Source: Sporolactobacillus shoreae (GTDB taxonomy: Bacteria > Bacillota > Bacilli > Bacillales > Sporolactobacillaceae). From it: a stretch of DNA of 64,000 nucleotides. The stretch lies in assembly GCF_004684935.1 (NCBI RefSeq), contig NZ_SRJD01000002.1, positions 186,001 to 250,000 of the forward strand. Direction: 5' to 3'. This document shows positions 45,224-54,811 of this stretch, piece by piece. Numbering within the stretch: position 1 is the first letter of the stretch; each line of letters starts with the position of its first letter. The position numbers were made by a program, and so were the translations under genes. The notes under the pieces are model-generated. The model was not told the DNA's origin and ran no database searches. It was given only the letters and a program-made list of their open reading frames with translations.

Positions 45224-45427
45224 TCACTTTAATTTGAACCTTGATAAGATCTTTGCTTCGACTGGATCTCTTGGCCTAACGCGACCCCTTTTCAAATCCT
45301 TACGTTCTGATAATTGCTTATCGAATTGTTCAATAGCATTTTTATTATTAGAATAGTTTCTTTCAATTCTCGTATCAATTTCTTGAAGGGTAATGGTTTT
45401 CAATTCCTTATCCTCCTTGTCCTTCAT
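45224..45427 (-). CDS. Unrecognised small basic protein
   Basis: A 67-residue frame, rich in Lys, Arg and Glu, with no family I can name. A possible AAGGAGG site lies inside the frame near its start, so translation might begin at the TTG near 45403 instead of the ATG 45427. It stands alone between the siroheme genes and the duplicated sirC tail. The call is tentative. Confidence 0.35.
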   Translation of the reverse strand: MKDKEDKELKTITLQEIDTRIERNYSNNKNAIEQFDKQLSERKDLKRGRVRPRDPVEAKILSRFKLK

Positions 45428-45605
45428 AAAACTGCTACCTCCAGACTACTTTTGGTAACAGATTATGCGTATTTCAATTAAAGTATACATTATCCACAAA
45501 TTTAGAGCAATTTAAGCTAGTGAAGGATATGTGTCACGGTTTTCTAGAAATCCTCCAATTAAAAAATTGGACCAATGTCAGAGTTCGACAAACTGCGTTG
45601 TTGTC

Positions 45606-45896
45606 CGGCGTGGCCGCCTGACCCTCACAGTTTCAACAGGTGGTGCAAGCCCTTTTTACGCGAAAAAGCTGCGCGATGATCTGTCAAACGGGCTTAATGA
45701 TGATCTTGAGGGCTATCTGGATTTTTTATCTCTTCTCAGGCAGCAGATTCTGGAGAAGCATCTGGATCGGGGGCTCAGAGAGAAGTGCCTGAAAAGTGTG
45801 CTGCAGCCTGAATTCCATAATAAAACGGAACAATTGAAGTTATTGGAAGGATTGGATCAGTGGATTCAAGGTCAAGCAGATAAGTACGGATTCTGA
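45606..45896 (+). pseudogene. Duplicated 3' fragment of the sirC-like gene
   Basis: From 45606 to 45881 the sequence repeats 44776-45051 without gaps and with about ten substitutions. It encodes RRGRLTLTVSTGGASPFYAK and the C-terminal helices but lacks the Rossmann half. No good start site precedes it, so it is best read as a dead fragment. It lies 830 bp from its source. Confidence 0.85.
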
Positions 45897-45984
45897 CGCG
45901 CAACTATAAATTCAGCCGGTAAGAAGAAGTAGCGGATGAATGAGAAGTGATTTCTTGTTGTTCCGGGCAGATGCTGCCGAGCGA

Positions 45985-48078
45985 TTACAACGTTCCACGC
46001 GCCACGTCACTGTGGAGCAACTTGACATTTTTTAGGATAGATTTTGAGTGTTCGTACAGGGCGGTAATGGACTGGCCCTTCTGAGCGGATAATTGGCGGA
46101 CAATATCCTGAAAGAGCAATTCCATCTCTTCCAGGATGCCAACGGCCGCGCTGTTGTAAGCAATCACGTTGGCGTACCCCTGATTGTTAAAAACAGCGCT
46201 CACAATATAGGGCCTGTAGTGCATCACCAGGCCGGGCAGGTTTGCGTTGAGGTGGTTGATGCCTGTTCGGACACTATGAATACTTTCCGCTAAATCGTCC
46301 ACAGGTTTAAGTGCCCTATTGATTTTGCTGTTCAGTTGATCATCCCAGTTTGTAAACAGACTGATCAGCGTGGTGGGGATACCGACATACCAGACAGACC
46401 GGCCCACGATTTTAATGGCAGAAGAAAGGCCTTCTATAAGCTGTTCCATAGCAAACAGACTCAAATAAAGTTCATTTACGATCGGAGTCAACAGCGTTCG
46501 AATGGTATCGGATAATTCTGTCAGGGCGTGCTCCACTTGAATGGATTTGACGCTCATCTTATGAACCAGATACGTTGAAGTTGCGAGCTGACCGTTCTTT
46601 GATCCAGTGACAGAAGTATGTCCGGCCCGGGGTGATCCACCATTCTGAATACCCTTGGCGAGGGATTCATCTGTGGACTGAAAATGACTTCCGACAGCGC
46701 GAACCTGTTTCCGGTACTTGTCGATCTGGTTGTACAAGCGCTGATTATTCTTGCCGACCACAACCTCATGATTAAAAATTTCGTCAACTACAGCATCCGC
46801 ATATCCTTTGGCCTGGCTCGCAAGAAGCTGCGGCACCACCTGCTTTAAAATTTTCGCTGAGCAGCGACTCAGATTTTCAAAATGCATCTTGATATCGTTC
46901 AAAAACTGGCGGGACTGGCTTAGCATTCCTTCCAGCCCGAGATCCTTAACAACAAAATACTCGGCATAATCCTGCGGAGGCGAAAAAATGGACAGCTGGA
47001 GGGAGTGGCATTGCATCTCGGCTTCATATAGCTTCTGGGCCATTTGACCGAGGACTCCGCTGATCACATAACCGCCTGAAGTGATGCCCTTGTACAACGG
47101 GCTATTGCCGGCCGCATTTTCAAGAATATCCTCAAATTGTTTCTGAAGTTTGGCCAACCTGTTTGCACGCTGCTTCTTCTCCGATTCGACGATTATATTG
47201 GCGTTCCGTGTGTAATCCATCTCGCGTTTTAAATGATCCAGCACTTGGCTTTGCAACGCGTCGGCAAGCGTTTCGAGGGCGTCCTTATTAATTTCGATCC
47301 GACCAGAACCGCCTCCTCCATACAGTGGCTGCCCTGTCCAGATGCTGGTGACAATATGGTCATCGGCCGCAATGTAAATCCGGCCGTAGCCCGGTTCGCC
47401 TTTGTTCCCGATCTCAACAGATTCTGGTGTTTGATCTTCTCCATAACCTAAATGATTGTATAAAAAATCTTTGAGATAAGGGGCGCCGGAATTTATTCGA
47501 TAAATATTCCCCGGAAATCGATCGGATAATTGAAGGCTTTCTTCACCGAGCGTCAATGGATCATATTTACTGAAATAATTGTTAATATTAGAATACTCTT
47601 GATTCGGGTCAACCATCCCGCCTGGCAAAATCGCCGGATTCAGAGTCACAGTCTTCACTTTGGGGTGGCTGATTCCGACCACATTAGCAAGCGCCCCGCC
47701 GAGTGAATTACCGCAAACTGAACTCACGCCGTATTTCCGGTTCATTTGATCAAAATAATGGCTGGCGGCCTTGAGCTGATCCGGCTCTACGTCACCGAGC
47801 AGATTGACATCGGTCAGGAGATCCGATAACTGCTTTGGGTTTGTACCCTGGAAGATGACAGTATACTCCCCCGTTGCAACATTTTTTACTGTCATAGCAT
47901 TAAGACCGGTTTGATTTTGGTTCGGGTTAGTTAAGTCAACAATTTTGTATCGCCCATTATCTATATATGATTCTTTTTTGTTTTGTTTGTAGGCATAATA
48001 GCCTGCTAGTTTAGCTAAATCTTTATCATTTGTGTTTAAAAGTAAATGATTTACCTTATGCTCCTCGATAATTGGCAT
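45985..48078 (-). CDS. Lipase-domain protein with helical C-terminus, TslA-like type VII effector candidate
   Basis: A 697-residue protein. The N-terminal ~270 residues form an alpha/beta hydrolase with CGNSLGGALANVV (nucleophile Ser in GNSLG), an Asp in KYDPLTL and a His in ADDHIV. The C-terminal ~430 residues are mostly helical and lack catalytic motifs. Staphylococcus TslA has this reverse order, with lipase first and secretion-type helices last, and is exported by the type VII system. The DUF1672 gene just upstream matches its immunity partner. ATG 48078 follows GGGAAGG; GTG 48087 is too close to it. Target is inferred. Confidence 0.7.
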   Translation of the reverse strand: MPIIEEHKVNHLLLNTNDKDLAKLAGYYAYKQNKKESYIDNGRYKIVDLTNPNQNQTGLNAMTVKNVATGEYTVIFQGTNPKQLSDLLTDVNLLGDVEPDQLKAASHYFDQMNRKYGVSSVCGNSLGGALANVVGISHPKVKTVTLNPAILPGGMVDPNQEYSNINNYFSKYDPLTLGEESLQLSDRFPGNIYRINSGAPYLKDFLYNHLGYGEDQTPESVEIGNKGEPGYGRIYIAADDHIVTSIWTGQPLYGGGGSGRIEINKDALETLADALQSQVLDHLKREMDYTRNANIIVESEKKQRANRLAKLQKQFEDILENAAGNSPLYKGITSGGYVISGVLGQMAQKLYEAEMQCHSLQLSIFSPPQDYAEYFVVKDLGLEGMLSQSRQFLNDIKMHFENLSRCSAKILKQVVPQLLASQAKGYADAVVDEIFNHEVVVGKNNQRLYNQIDKYRKQVRAVGSHFQSTDESLAKGIQNGGSPRAGHTSVTGSKNGQLATSTYLVHKMSVKSIQVEHALTELSDTIRTLLTPIVNELYLSLFAMEQLIEGLSSAIKIVGRSVWYVGIPTTLISLFTNWDDQLNSKINRALKPVDDLAESIHSVRTGINHLNANLPGLVMHYRPYIVSAVFNNQGYANVIAYNSAAVGILEEMELLFQDIVRQLSAQKGQSITALYEHSKSILKNVKLLHSDVARGTL

Positions 48079-48095
48079 AGAGTACACCTTCCCAA

Positions 48096-49025
48096 TTAGT
48101 ACTTAATAATTTCATATGGATCTGCTCTTTCCAACACATGATCAGTTGCACCTCTCGCCGTTTGCTCATCAATACGATTATCGTTAAGAAAAATGCTGTA
48201 GGATCCAGGTGGAAGGCCCTTCATTTGCTCTATATCTGCAATAATTGAATTAAATATTGCTTTGCTTGGTTTTTGATTAGGGGACTCCATGAACAGCTGT
48301 AAGGTTATAAGTATAAATTTAGGATCAACTGTTGCATCTTTCAAAGCTTTTTTCCATTCATCTTTGTTCCAATCAGGGTGTTTTAAATATAAATCGATGA
48401 CATTAACAGAAATTGCTTTATTTGCGATAGAGGTATAATAATATGGCGTACTATAGCCATCTCCGCCAACATTTTCAACGGCCTCTTGTCTGATACCTGT
48501 GATAGGATATTTTGACACAACCTTGCTTAAATAGTTATCCAGATTTCGAAATTCTTTATCATAGATCATTGCGTAAATTCCAGTACTGATCGCATCTTCA
48601 ACTCTGCCATTTTCGGAAAATACTCCATCTGTCAGTACCTTTTTACTGGCCTGATCAATTGGTATTACCGCGTAAGTGTAAAAATGCGGCTCACCGATAG
48701 ACTCCACAAAAACAGTGACTCCATCACGATTCCCGACTAGATTATGCACCTTCACCTGAGTCTTATATTTTTTCAGAAAAAAATTCTGAACAGCTTGGAT
48801 GACCTCGCTTCGATGAGCTTCGGCAATTTTATCGTTTTCTGCGCCGCCATCAAGTGAATAGCCTTGGCCGGTGTATTTTTGGACGCTCATAAAAGCATTG
48901 TTGTTCTGTTTGCTGTTTCCAGCTTTAGTGCTCGAATTTGATTGATGTACATTGTCCAAAAGGGAACATCCTCCCAAGAATAATGAAATACTTAAAATGG
49001 GGATTAAGAGTTTTTTTACTTTCAA
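48096..49025 (-). CDS. DUF1672-family lipoprotein, candidate immunity protein
   Basis: A 309-residue lipoprotein. The signal ends in the lipobox FLGGC near residue 20, then a Ser/Asn-rich linker with FMSVQKYTGQGYSLDGG and EPHFYTYAVIPI, typical of DUF1672. The start is TTG 49025 with GGGAGG before it. The gene ends 17 bp before the toxin start, so both are co-transcribed with the lipoprotein first. In Staphylococcus the TilA lipoproteins of this family protect against TslA at the cell surface. Confidence 0.8.
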   Translation of the reverse strand: MKVKKLLIPILSISLFLGGCSLLDNVHQSNSSTKAGNSKQNNNAFMSVQKYTGQGYSLDGGAENDKIAEAHRSEVIQAVQNFFLKKYKTQVKVHNLVGNRDGVTVFVESIGEPHFYTYAVIPIDQASKKVLTDGVFSENGRVEDAISTGIYAMIYDKEFRNLDNYLSKVVSKYPITGIRQEAVENVGGDGYSTPYYYTSIANKAISVNVIDLYLKHPDWNKDEWKKALKDATVDPKFILITLQLFMESPNQKPSKAIFNSIIADIEQMKGLPPGSYSIFLNDNRIDEQTARGATDHVLERADPYEIIKY

Positions 49026-49197
49026 GGTGGTGACCTCCCAGAGTGGAGTTCTACTTGTATGTAAACGATTTCGAATTAGATTTATTTTAAACCCTTAGGA
49101 TAAAGATGGAAATATTAAGATAACTAATTGGAACAAAATAGAGCATAAGACCCAAGTTGATGGTGAGTCATAGTTACTAAATTAGTTTATATGTATC

Positions 49198-49374
49198 CAT
49201 CGAGTGAATTGCCGCAAACTGAGCTCACGCCGTATTTCTGGCTCATTTGATCAAAATGATGGCTGGTGACCTTGAGCTTATCAGGCTCTACGTTACCGAG
49301 CAGATTGACATCGGTCAGGAGATCCGACAGCTGCTTCGGGTCTGTTTTCTGGGAGATGAAAGTATACTCTTTTG
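49198..49374 (-). pseudogene. Fragment of a second TslA-like lipase gene
   Basis: This stretch matches 47700-47876 of the intact gene and translates as EYTFISQKTDPKQLSDLLTD and then VCGNSL. It covers about residues 75-130, ends at the active-site Ser, and changes the next Gly to Asp. No start or C-terminal part remains. It shows that the locus once held two toxin genes. The rest of 49026-49606 holds nothing except the terminator at 49541. Confidence 0.8.
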
Positions 49375-49540
49375 AGAATGAGATAATCGTGTGTACTTTA
49401 TCGCTTAAGAAGCGATCATACTAAGTGAGCGGGTTACTCTCTAAAAATTGAAACTCAAACTGAATTTGATCAGTACAGACTCGCTTTCAGCATTCAAATG
49501 AATTAACCTGCCACAAAGACCTTGAACATTAAAAGTCATC

Positions 49541-49578
49541 AAAGAAGCCCGGAAAGGGAGCAGCGTCCTTTCCAGGCT
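49541..49578 (-). terminator. Terminator of the PTS operon
   Basis: On the - strand AGCC-T-GGAAAGG pairs with CCTTTCC-G-GGCT, followed by TCTTTG. It lies about 29 bp after the stop of the SIS-domain gene, the last gene of the operon. Confidence 0.7.
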
Positions 49579-49606
49579 AAAGTTATGATTAATCTAATCT
49601 TACAAA

Positions 49607-50350
49607 TTACATATAATGGATTCTTTCTTTATATTCCTGAAAAATTTTAGCATTAAATTCATCCCCGCCATCGACATTTGAACTGTGAAAGACAGGCGGA
49701 GTGATGCCTTCTGCAAGAAGATTAGCCACAGTTTTGATGACGATGGAATTTGCGATTAATGAACCAATTGCTGTGGATGTTGGTGCGACCTTTTGTTCCA
49801 AGCCTTCCAATTGAATGGATGAGTCCTCAAAATCACCACAGTTATCAATCAGAATATCGCAGACTTCAAAAAGCCTTTTCCCGCTTTCATGCCTTGACGT
49901 CACTTGTTTTGAATAAGTGAGATTTGTCAGTGCAACCGTCTGAAGGCCCTTCGATCGAGCCGCAAGTGCCATCTCAATCGCGACTGGATTTCTGCCGGAA
50001 ACCGAATGAATCAGCAGAGCATCCCCCTTAGCTGCGGGAGTCGATGAAAAAACTGTCTCGCCGAAACCAGCCAACCGCTCCATTTTTGAAGTCATCGTCA
50101 CTGGCTTTGTATTGAGCATAAGTGATGGGGTCAGTACAGGATTTATTAAAGCAAGACCACCTGTACGGTAGAAGAGTTCTTCCGTGATGATGCCTGCGTG
50201 TGAGGCGCCGAATGCATAGATTGTGTTTCCGCGTTTGATTGTCTCAGAAAAGATATGGGCGGCTGCATTAATATTCTTTTGCTGAGTACGAAGAACAGTG
50301 TCGGCTATATTTTTAACATGTTCAAAATATAAGGTAATGACATCGCTCAT
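49607..50350 (-). CDS. SIS-domain sugar isomerase-like protein
   Basis: A 247-residue SIS-domain protein (UPF0309-like). Markers are IYAFGASHAGIITEELFYR near residue 45 and LIHSVSGRNPVAIEMALAA, the phosphosugar-binding loops. The protein would act on the sugar phosphate delivered by the PTS, possibly as isomerase, deaminase or etherase. It follows the IIC gene by 28 bp. The substrate cannot be read from the sequence. Confidence 0.82.
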   Translation of the reverse strand: MSDVITLYFEHVKNIADTVLRTQQKNINAAAHIFSETIKRGNTIYAFGASHAGIITEELFYRTGGLALINPVLTPSLMLNTKPVTMTSKMERLAGFGETVFSSTPAAKGDALLIHSVSGRNPVAIEMALAARSKGLQTVALTNLTYSKQVTSRHESGKRLFEVCDILIDNCGDFEDSSIQLEGLEQKVAPTSTAIGSLIANSIVIKTVANLLAEGITPPVFHSSNVDGGDEFNAKIFQEYKERIHYM

Positions 50351-50378
50351 GATTGCATTCTCCTCAATCTAAATCACT

Positions 50379-51653
50379 TTAAAATAACTTGCCAATTGAA
50401 CCTGAAATAATCGACCATAGTGAGAAATCATTACCGCCAAACACAATAATCCAGTCAGATACGGTATGCTGTAAAAAGGGAATGGAAAAACCGACAAGTA
50501 AAATCATTAACACACCAGCGACACCTGACCCAATAATGGCACCTCTCAGTCCACCAGTACCGTTGCCAATGACGGCGGCAGTCCCGATTTCGAAGAAGCA
50601 GGTAATGGTCAGTGGGACAACCGCATAGGGAAATAATCCGATTGCTCCGACAATGAACAGGGTAATCGACGAGGTCACCATTGAAGTGATAAATCCAATC
50701 AAAACTGCGTTTGGTGCAAACGGAAAGATGATCGGACAGTCAAGGGCAGGAACCGCGTTGGGAATAACTTTATCGGAGATACCTTTGAAGGCGGGGATGA
50801 TTTCCGCAAGCATCATTCGAACACCAAGGAGCAAAATGGTTAGCCCTGCTCCAAAGGTAATGCCTTGAAGGAGTGAGAAAGTAACAAGACTCTGTGTTTT
50901 ATCAAAAACCTCTTTAGATCGATCGACACCAAGAATCAGGCCAATAACGATATAGACAATAAACATGACAATTGATGACGTGATCGTGATTTCTCGCAGA
51001 AATTCCAGTTGTTTTGGAAACTTGATATCCTCGGTTGATTTGCTTTTGTCACCCAGCCATTTTCCCAGCAATCCGGATAAGAGCGATAAGCCAATGGTTG
51101 GGTGGCCAAGCGTAAAGGATGTCCCGCCCGTCACTTGTTTCACAAATGGTTTGATTAGAGCAGGGGCGAAAATCATATAGGTTGCTGTAAAGATAGTTGC
51201 AAAGATAACAACGGATGCGCCTTTCAGTCCGCTTTCGATCGCTACAGAAATGAAGATGAAGGGGAACCAGAACAACATGTGCCCGGTCAAAAAGATGTTT
51301 TTAAGCGGTGTCAGGCGGGCGACGATCAAATTAATGGCGAAAGCAAAGAGCATGGTTAATCCAATTTGAGAACCGTACTGTTTAATCATATTATCGGCTC
51401 CAATTGGGTGAAGTACTTGTGCGCTTGGAATTTTATAAAGCAAGTTAAAAGCTCCAGAAAGTGGGGTAATAGAATTAACGAGTATAGCGGTTCCTTGGGT
51501 TAATATCACAACACCAATAATTGTTTTTGCGGTTCCGCTTATGGTGTCAGACAAACTTTTTCTTTGAATGATCAGTCCGGCGGCAGCTATAATTCCCAGA
51601 AACAAAGCTGGTTGTCTGAGAATCTGATTGACTATAAAATCGATCACAATCAT
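50379..51653 (-). CDS. PTS ascorbate-type IIC component (UlaA family)
   Basis: A 424-residue EIIC of the UlaA/SgaT family with about 11-12 membrane helices. IGADNMIKQYGSQIGLTMLFAF, GHMLFWFPF and the GTGGLRGA region fit the ascorbate/galactitol group. It moves and, with IIB, phosphorylates the sugar. The operon has IIA, IIB and IIC as separate proteins. Ascorbate is only one option. Confidence 0.87.
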   Translation of the reverse strand: MIVIDFIVNQILRQPALFLGIIAAAGLIIQRKSLSDTISGTAKTIIGVVILTQGTAILVNSITPLSGAFNLLYKIPSAQVLHPIGADNMIKQYGSQIGLTMLFAFAINLIVARLTPLKNIFLTGHMLFWFPFIFISVAIESGLKGASVVIFATIFTATYMIFAPALIKPFVKQVTGGTSFTLGHPTIGLSLLSGLLGKWLGDKSKSTEDIKFPKQLEFLREITITSSIVMFIVYIVIGLILGVDRSKEVFDKTQSLVTFSLLQGITFGAGLTILLLGVRMMLAEIIPAFKGISDKVIPNAVPALDCPIIFPFAPNAVLIGFITSMVTSSITLFIVGAIGLFPYAVVPLTITCFFEIGTAAVIGNGTGGLRGAIIGSGVAGVLMILLVGFSIPFLQHTVSDWIIVFGGNDFSLWSIISGSIGKLF

Positions 51654-51660
51654 TATTCAT

Positions 51661-51954
51661 TCACTCCCCAATGAGCTCTTTTATTTTTGCTAAGCCTGCT
51701 TGCTTAATTTCATTCTTATCAATAAAGTTGGAGATGCTGACTACTGGTATTGAGACTGAATCAGTTAGCTTTTCGCTGAGTTCTTTCGATGTGAAAATAA
51801 TATCGCAAGGCGTTGATGAAGCGGAACCAACATCTGCGGTTTCGACATGTGCATCAATCTTTTCCTCTTTTAACAATTCATCAAGCTTCATCTTTAACAC
51901 CAGAGAAGATCCGACTCCGAAACCACAAACAGTCAATATTTTCAATCTTTTCAT
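51661..51954 (-). CDS. PTS IIB component (UlaB-like)
   Basis: A 97-residue IIB with the phosphocysteine loop ILTVCGFGVGSSLVLKMKL near residue 10. It passes phosphate from IIA to the sugar bound in IIC. It sits 7 bp before the IIC gene and 12 bp after IIA in transcription order, so the three are one unit. Confidence 0.92.
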   Translation of the reverse strand: MKRLKILTVCGFGVGSSLVLKMKLDELLKEEKIDAHVETADVGSASSTPCDIIFTSKELSEKLTDSVSIPVVSISNFIDKNEIKQAGLAKIKELIGE

Positions 51955-51966
51955 TGTCTTTAGCCC

Positions 51967-52404
51967 CTAACAATTAATGGTTTTATCTACTTCATCCAAA
52001 TTGCTGCTCTCCTGGATGACTTTCATGGCGTGTGCATCGTCAAGCAAATTACCCATTTTTTGCAGAAAGAGCAGGTGCCCTTCATTTTCCGTCGCACAAA
52101 ATGAGAAAATAATACTGACCGGATCATTGTCTTTGTTTCCAAATGTTACAGGAGTTTTCAAGGTCAGCAGGCTAATGTCATTTTTTTTCACATGTTTGCC
52201 GGGCCGGGCATGGCTGAGCGCGACATGCGGCACGATCACCATATAAGGACCCAGAGTTTTGACAGCTTGTATCATTTCATTGATATAGACGAAATCAATG
52301 CTGTGATTTTGAAGAAGCAATTGCCCAGACTGCCTGACCGCGTCTTCCCAGTCGCTCGCTTCTTGCTGTAATTTGATATTTTTTTTGTTAATCAATATAG
52401 CCAT
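51967..52404 (-). CDS. PTS IIA component (mannitol/fructose-type)
   Basis: A 145-residue IIA with the active His in VPHVALSHARPGKHVKKND (near residue 65), typical of the PTS_EIIA_2 family. It takes phosphate from HPr and hands it to IIB. It is the first of the three PTS genes, 11 bp after the regulator gene. Confidence 0.9.
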   Translation of the reverse strand: MAILINKKNIKLQQEASDWEDAVRQSGQLLLQNHSIDFVYINEMIQAVKTLGPYMVIVPHVALSHARPGKHVKKNDISLLTLKTPVTFGNKDNDPVSIIFSFCATENEGHLLFLQKMGNLLDDAHAMKVIQESSNLDEVDKTINC

Positions 52405-52415
52405 ATAATCAACAC

Positions 52416-54365
52416 CTAACTGTTCCTGTTGTTGAGATATAAAATGTCCTCTAATTTAGTCGCGTTCTTCAGAGTCCTCATATTCTCCTTATTGTCGAGA
52501 ATTTTAACTAATTTAATGAAGTGATCTGAGTCCGCTTTTGTAGAACACATGACAATGATGATGCTGACTTTTACATCGGTCCGATCACCAAAAATAATTG
52601 GATTGCTTAATGTCAGAAGGCTCATGCCGTTTTTGTTCACACCATCTTTATAAGAAGCATGGACCATTGCGACAGATGGAATAAAAACCATGTAGGGCCC
52701 GAGTTCCTCAACCGCTTTGATCATTGCGTCTATATATCGGTGAGAAATGAATTGATGATCCAGTAACGGATGGCTAGCCTCGGCAATCGCAGACCTCCAG
52801 TCTGTAATTTTCTGGTTCAACTGTATATGATCTGCTGGAATCAATGCGCCGAGTGTCGAAGCGGGTTGGTTGATCTTCAGAAGATCATTCATTTGCTTCT
52901 GATAAGCTCTTTTAAACAACATTTTTCTTAACCGGACCAGATCACTGGTTTCAAGCAGTGGATTGACAACAGTGACGTTCTTCTTAGAAAAATCAATCGG
53001 TACCGTTGAAATAATAAAGTCGATTCCAGAGATATCAAACGATTGAAGCCGTGATAAGTTGATCGGGCCAACTATTTTCATTTCAGGCATCATGACTTTC
53101 AAACGACTGGCGAGTAAGGACGATGTAGCAAGGCCTGATCCGCAGACAATTAGTGCGGAAGGCATAAATCCTGAAATGGAATGCCGTTCGTAACTGGCAC
53201 CAAGATGCATCGCTATGAAAGCAATCTCTTCTTCCGGAAATGAAATGTCCAGTTTTTGCTCCATTTTGATGACAATTTTTCGTGAAATTTCATAAATGAA
53301 GCGGAACTTGTACTTAATCTGTTCGGTCAGCGAATTTTTGATTGGCAATTGATGCTTGATTCTATTAAGAGAAACCTGCAAATGATAAGTCAGTCCGTGT
53401 ATAAATTCATCATCCTTCGTGAAGTCAATGCCAATCGCTTTACTCGCTTCTTCAGCAAAGAAAAGGCTGATACGATATGTTTCATTATCTTGGACAAAGT
53501 TTGTTCTTCCGGCTGGAGCTGAAGAAATTTTGGACAGCTTAAACTGTCGTAACGTAAAAACAATCTCATCCTGAGGAATTTGTAATGGAACACATGTAAT
53601 CATCGCATCTTTGATTAACCGAAATTCGGGCGCGGCCAATGATTTCTTAACTTCAATGAAGGGATATGTAACACATTGCTGCTTTGATACCCGATAGAGC
53701 TGGAAGCACAGGGTTAACAGTAAATCATGAAGTGCGCCATCGCTAAATTGAATTTGCATTTTTTCTTCAAATGCCTTAATCAGAGCGTTGGATTGGTTGA
53801 TACGTTCTTTCGGAAAAAGGTTGATAAAATTCTGCTTATCGACGTGACTGTTTTCAGTGATGTCGTTAATTACTGACATGAAAGCGTAACGAATATCTAT
53901 TTCGTTACCGGTAATATAAATGCCTTTTGAACGCTTTCTTTCAAGGGTTATTCCGTGCTTTTTAAAGATTTCATCAATAGCAGGAATATAGTGAAAAATT
54001 CTGGACTTACTAGTGCCATAGATCTCCCCCAATCGATCAAGTGTCGTTTCCTGATCCATAATAATTCTGATAGCGAGGGCATAAGTGAGATGATCACTGG
54101 AGAGTACCAGATGATTCAATTGCTGCAGCGCCTGATCAATTGCGGCTTTATGTTTGGAACGCATCTGGAGCATGATCCCTTGACTTTGCTTTCGTTCGAG
54201 AGGTACTCCGAGTTCCTTGAGGAAACTTTTGATAATGTCCAGGTCGTAGCGTACCATCCGCTCACTGACATGGGATATTTCCGAAAGATGCTTTACAGTA
54301 ATAAAACCATCCGCTCCTCGTAGAACTTCAAGGATGTTCACTTGCCGCTCAGTTAATGAAATCAT
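52416..54365 (-). CDS. BglG/MtlR-type PRD regulator with PTS domains
   Basis: A 649-residue regulator. It has an N-terminal winged helix-turn-helix (LTERQVNILEVLRGADGFIT, then VSERMVRYDLDIIKSFL), two PRD modules in the middle, a IIB-like loop LIVCGSGLATSSLLASRL and a C-terminal IIA domain with His in MVHASYKDG. PTS phosphorylation would control its DNA binding and thus the PTS operon. The start ATG 54365 follows GGGGAAG; the longer frame (54389) would overlap the -10 box. Confidence 0.88.
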   Translation of the reverse strand: MISLTERQVNILEVLRGADGFITVKHLSEISHVSERMVRYDLDIIKSFLKELGVPLERKQSQGIMLQMRSKHKAAIDQALQQLNHLVLSSDHLTYALAIRIIMDQETTLDRLGEIYGTSKSRIFHYIPAIDEIFKKHGITLERKRSKGIYITGNEIDIRYAFMSVINDITENSHVDKQNFINLFPKERINQSNALIKAFEEKMQIQFSDGALHDLLLTLCFQLYRVSKQQCVTYPFIEVKKSLAAPEFRLIKDAMITCVPLQIPQDEIVFTLRQFKLSKISSAPAGRTNFVQDNETYRISLFFAEEASKAIGIDFTKDDEFIHGLTYHLQVSLNRIKHQLPIKNSLTEQIKYKFRFIYEISRKIVIKMEQKLDISFPEEEIAFIAMHLGASYERHSISGFMPSALIVCGSGLATSSLLASRLKVMMPEMKIVGPINLSRLQSFDISGIDFIISTVPIDFSKKNVTVVNPLLETSDLVRLRKMLFKRAYQKQMNDLLKINQPASTLGALIPADHIQLNQKITDWRSAIAEASHPLLDHQFISHRYIDAMIKAVEELGPYMVFIPSVAMVHASYKDGVNKNGMSLLTLSNPIIFGDRTDVKVSIIIVMCSTKADSDHFIKLVKILDNKENMRTLKNATKLEDILYLNNRNS

Positions 54366-54387
54366 CACATCACTTCCCCGTAGAAAC

Positions 54388-54417
54388 ATTATAATTTAAT
54401 TTGTCAGAAAACTTAAT
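54388..54417 (-). promoter_or_regulatory. Promoter of the PRD regulator/PTS operon
   Basis: On the - strand TATAAT (54393-54388) is a perfect -10 box; TTAAGT about 17 bp upstream is a weak -35. The weak -35 fits an activator-dependent promoter, as expected if the PRD regulator activates the operon. Confidence 0.5.
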
Positions 54418-54681
54418 GAGTAATTATTTCCCTAATAACGGCAATATTTAGAACAATGAATTTATAACTGCATAAGAATTATTCACTCCTACTTGCTCGT
54501 CATTGGTGTGGGCGAAAAGGAGCATAGTGCATTACGAAGGTATTTTTCTCTGGGCCTTCCATCATCTCAGGCGGGGAGAATGCCTCCCTTTATAGGGGTG
54601 AGAGCAAACGTCATTTCTTAGGTAGTCAAAAGCGAACATATGATCTATAATGAATATAAGACAATGAGACACGGAGTTTTC

Positions 54682-54710
54682 ATGCCGCGGTATCCTGACG
54701 ATAACGGCAT
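54682..54710. promoter_or_regulatory. Imperfect palindrome before the osmolyte importer operon
   Basis: ATGCCG (54682-54687) and CGGCAT (54705-54710), with inner TATC and GATA arms, form an imperfect inverted repeat about 100 bp before the first gene. A repressor site, such as for a GbsR- or OpcR-like protein, is possible. The other bases of 54418-54811 hold no gene. Confidence 0.4.
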
Positions 54711-54731
54711 CGGAGTGAGCAATTCACTTTC

Positions 54732-54761
54732 TTGGACAGAAAAATTTGTGTCATGTACACT
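54732..54761 (+). promoter_or_regulatory. Possible promoter of the OpuC-like operon
   Basis: TTGGAC (54732-54737), an 18-bp spacer and TACACT (54756-54761) make a weak vegetative promoter. It is 50 bp before the first start codon. Confidence 0.35.
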
Positions 54762-54811
54762 TTTACATATAACACGTTGAAGCAGACTCGAGGAAGAAGG
54801 AAGCCAGTCTA

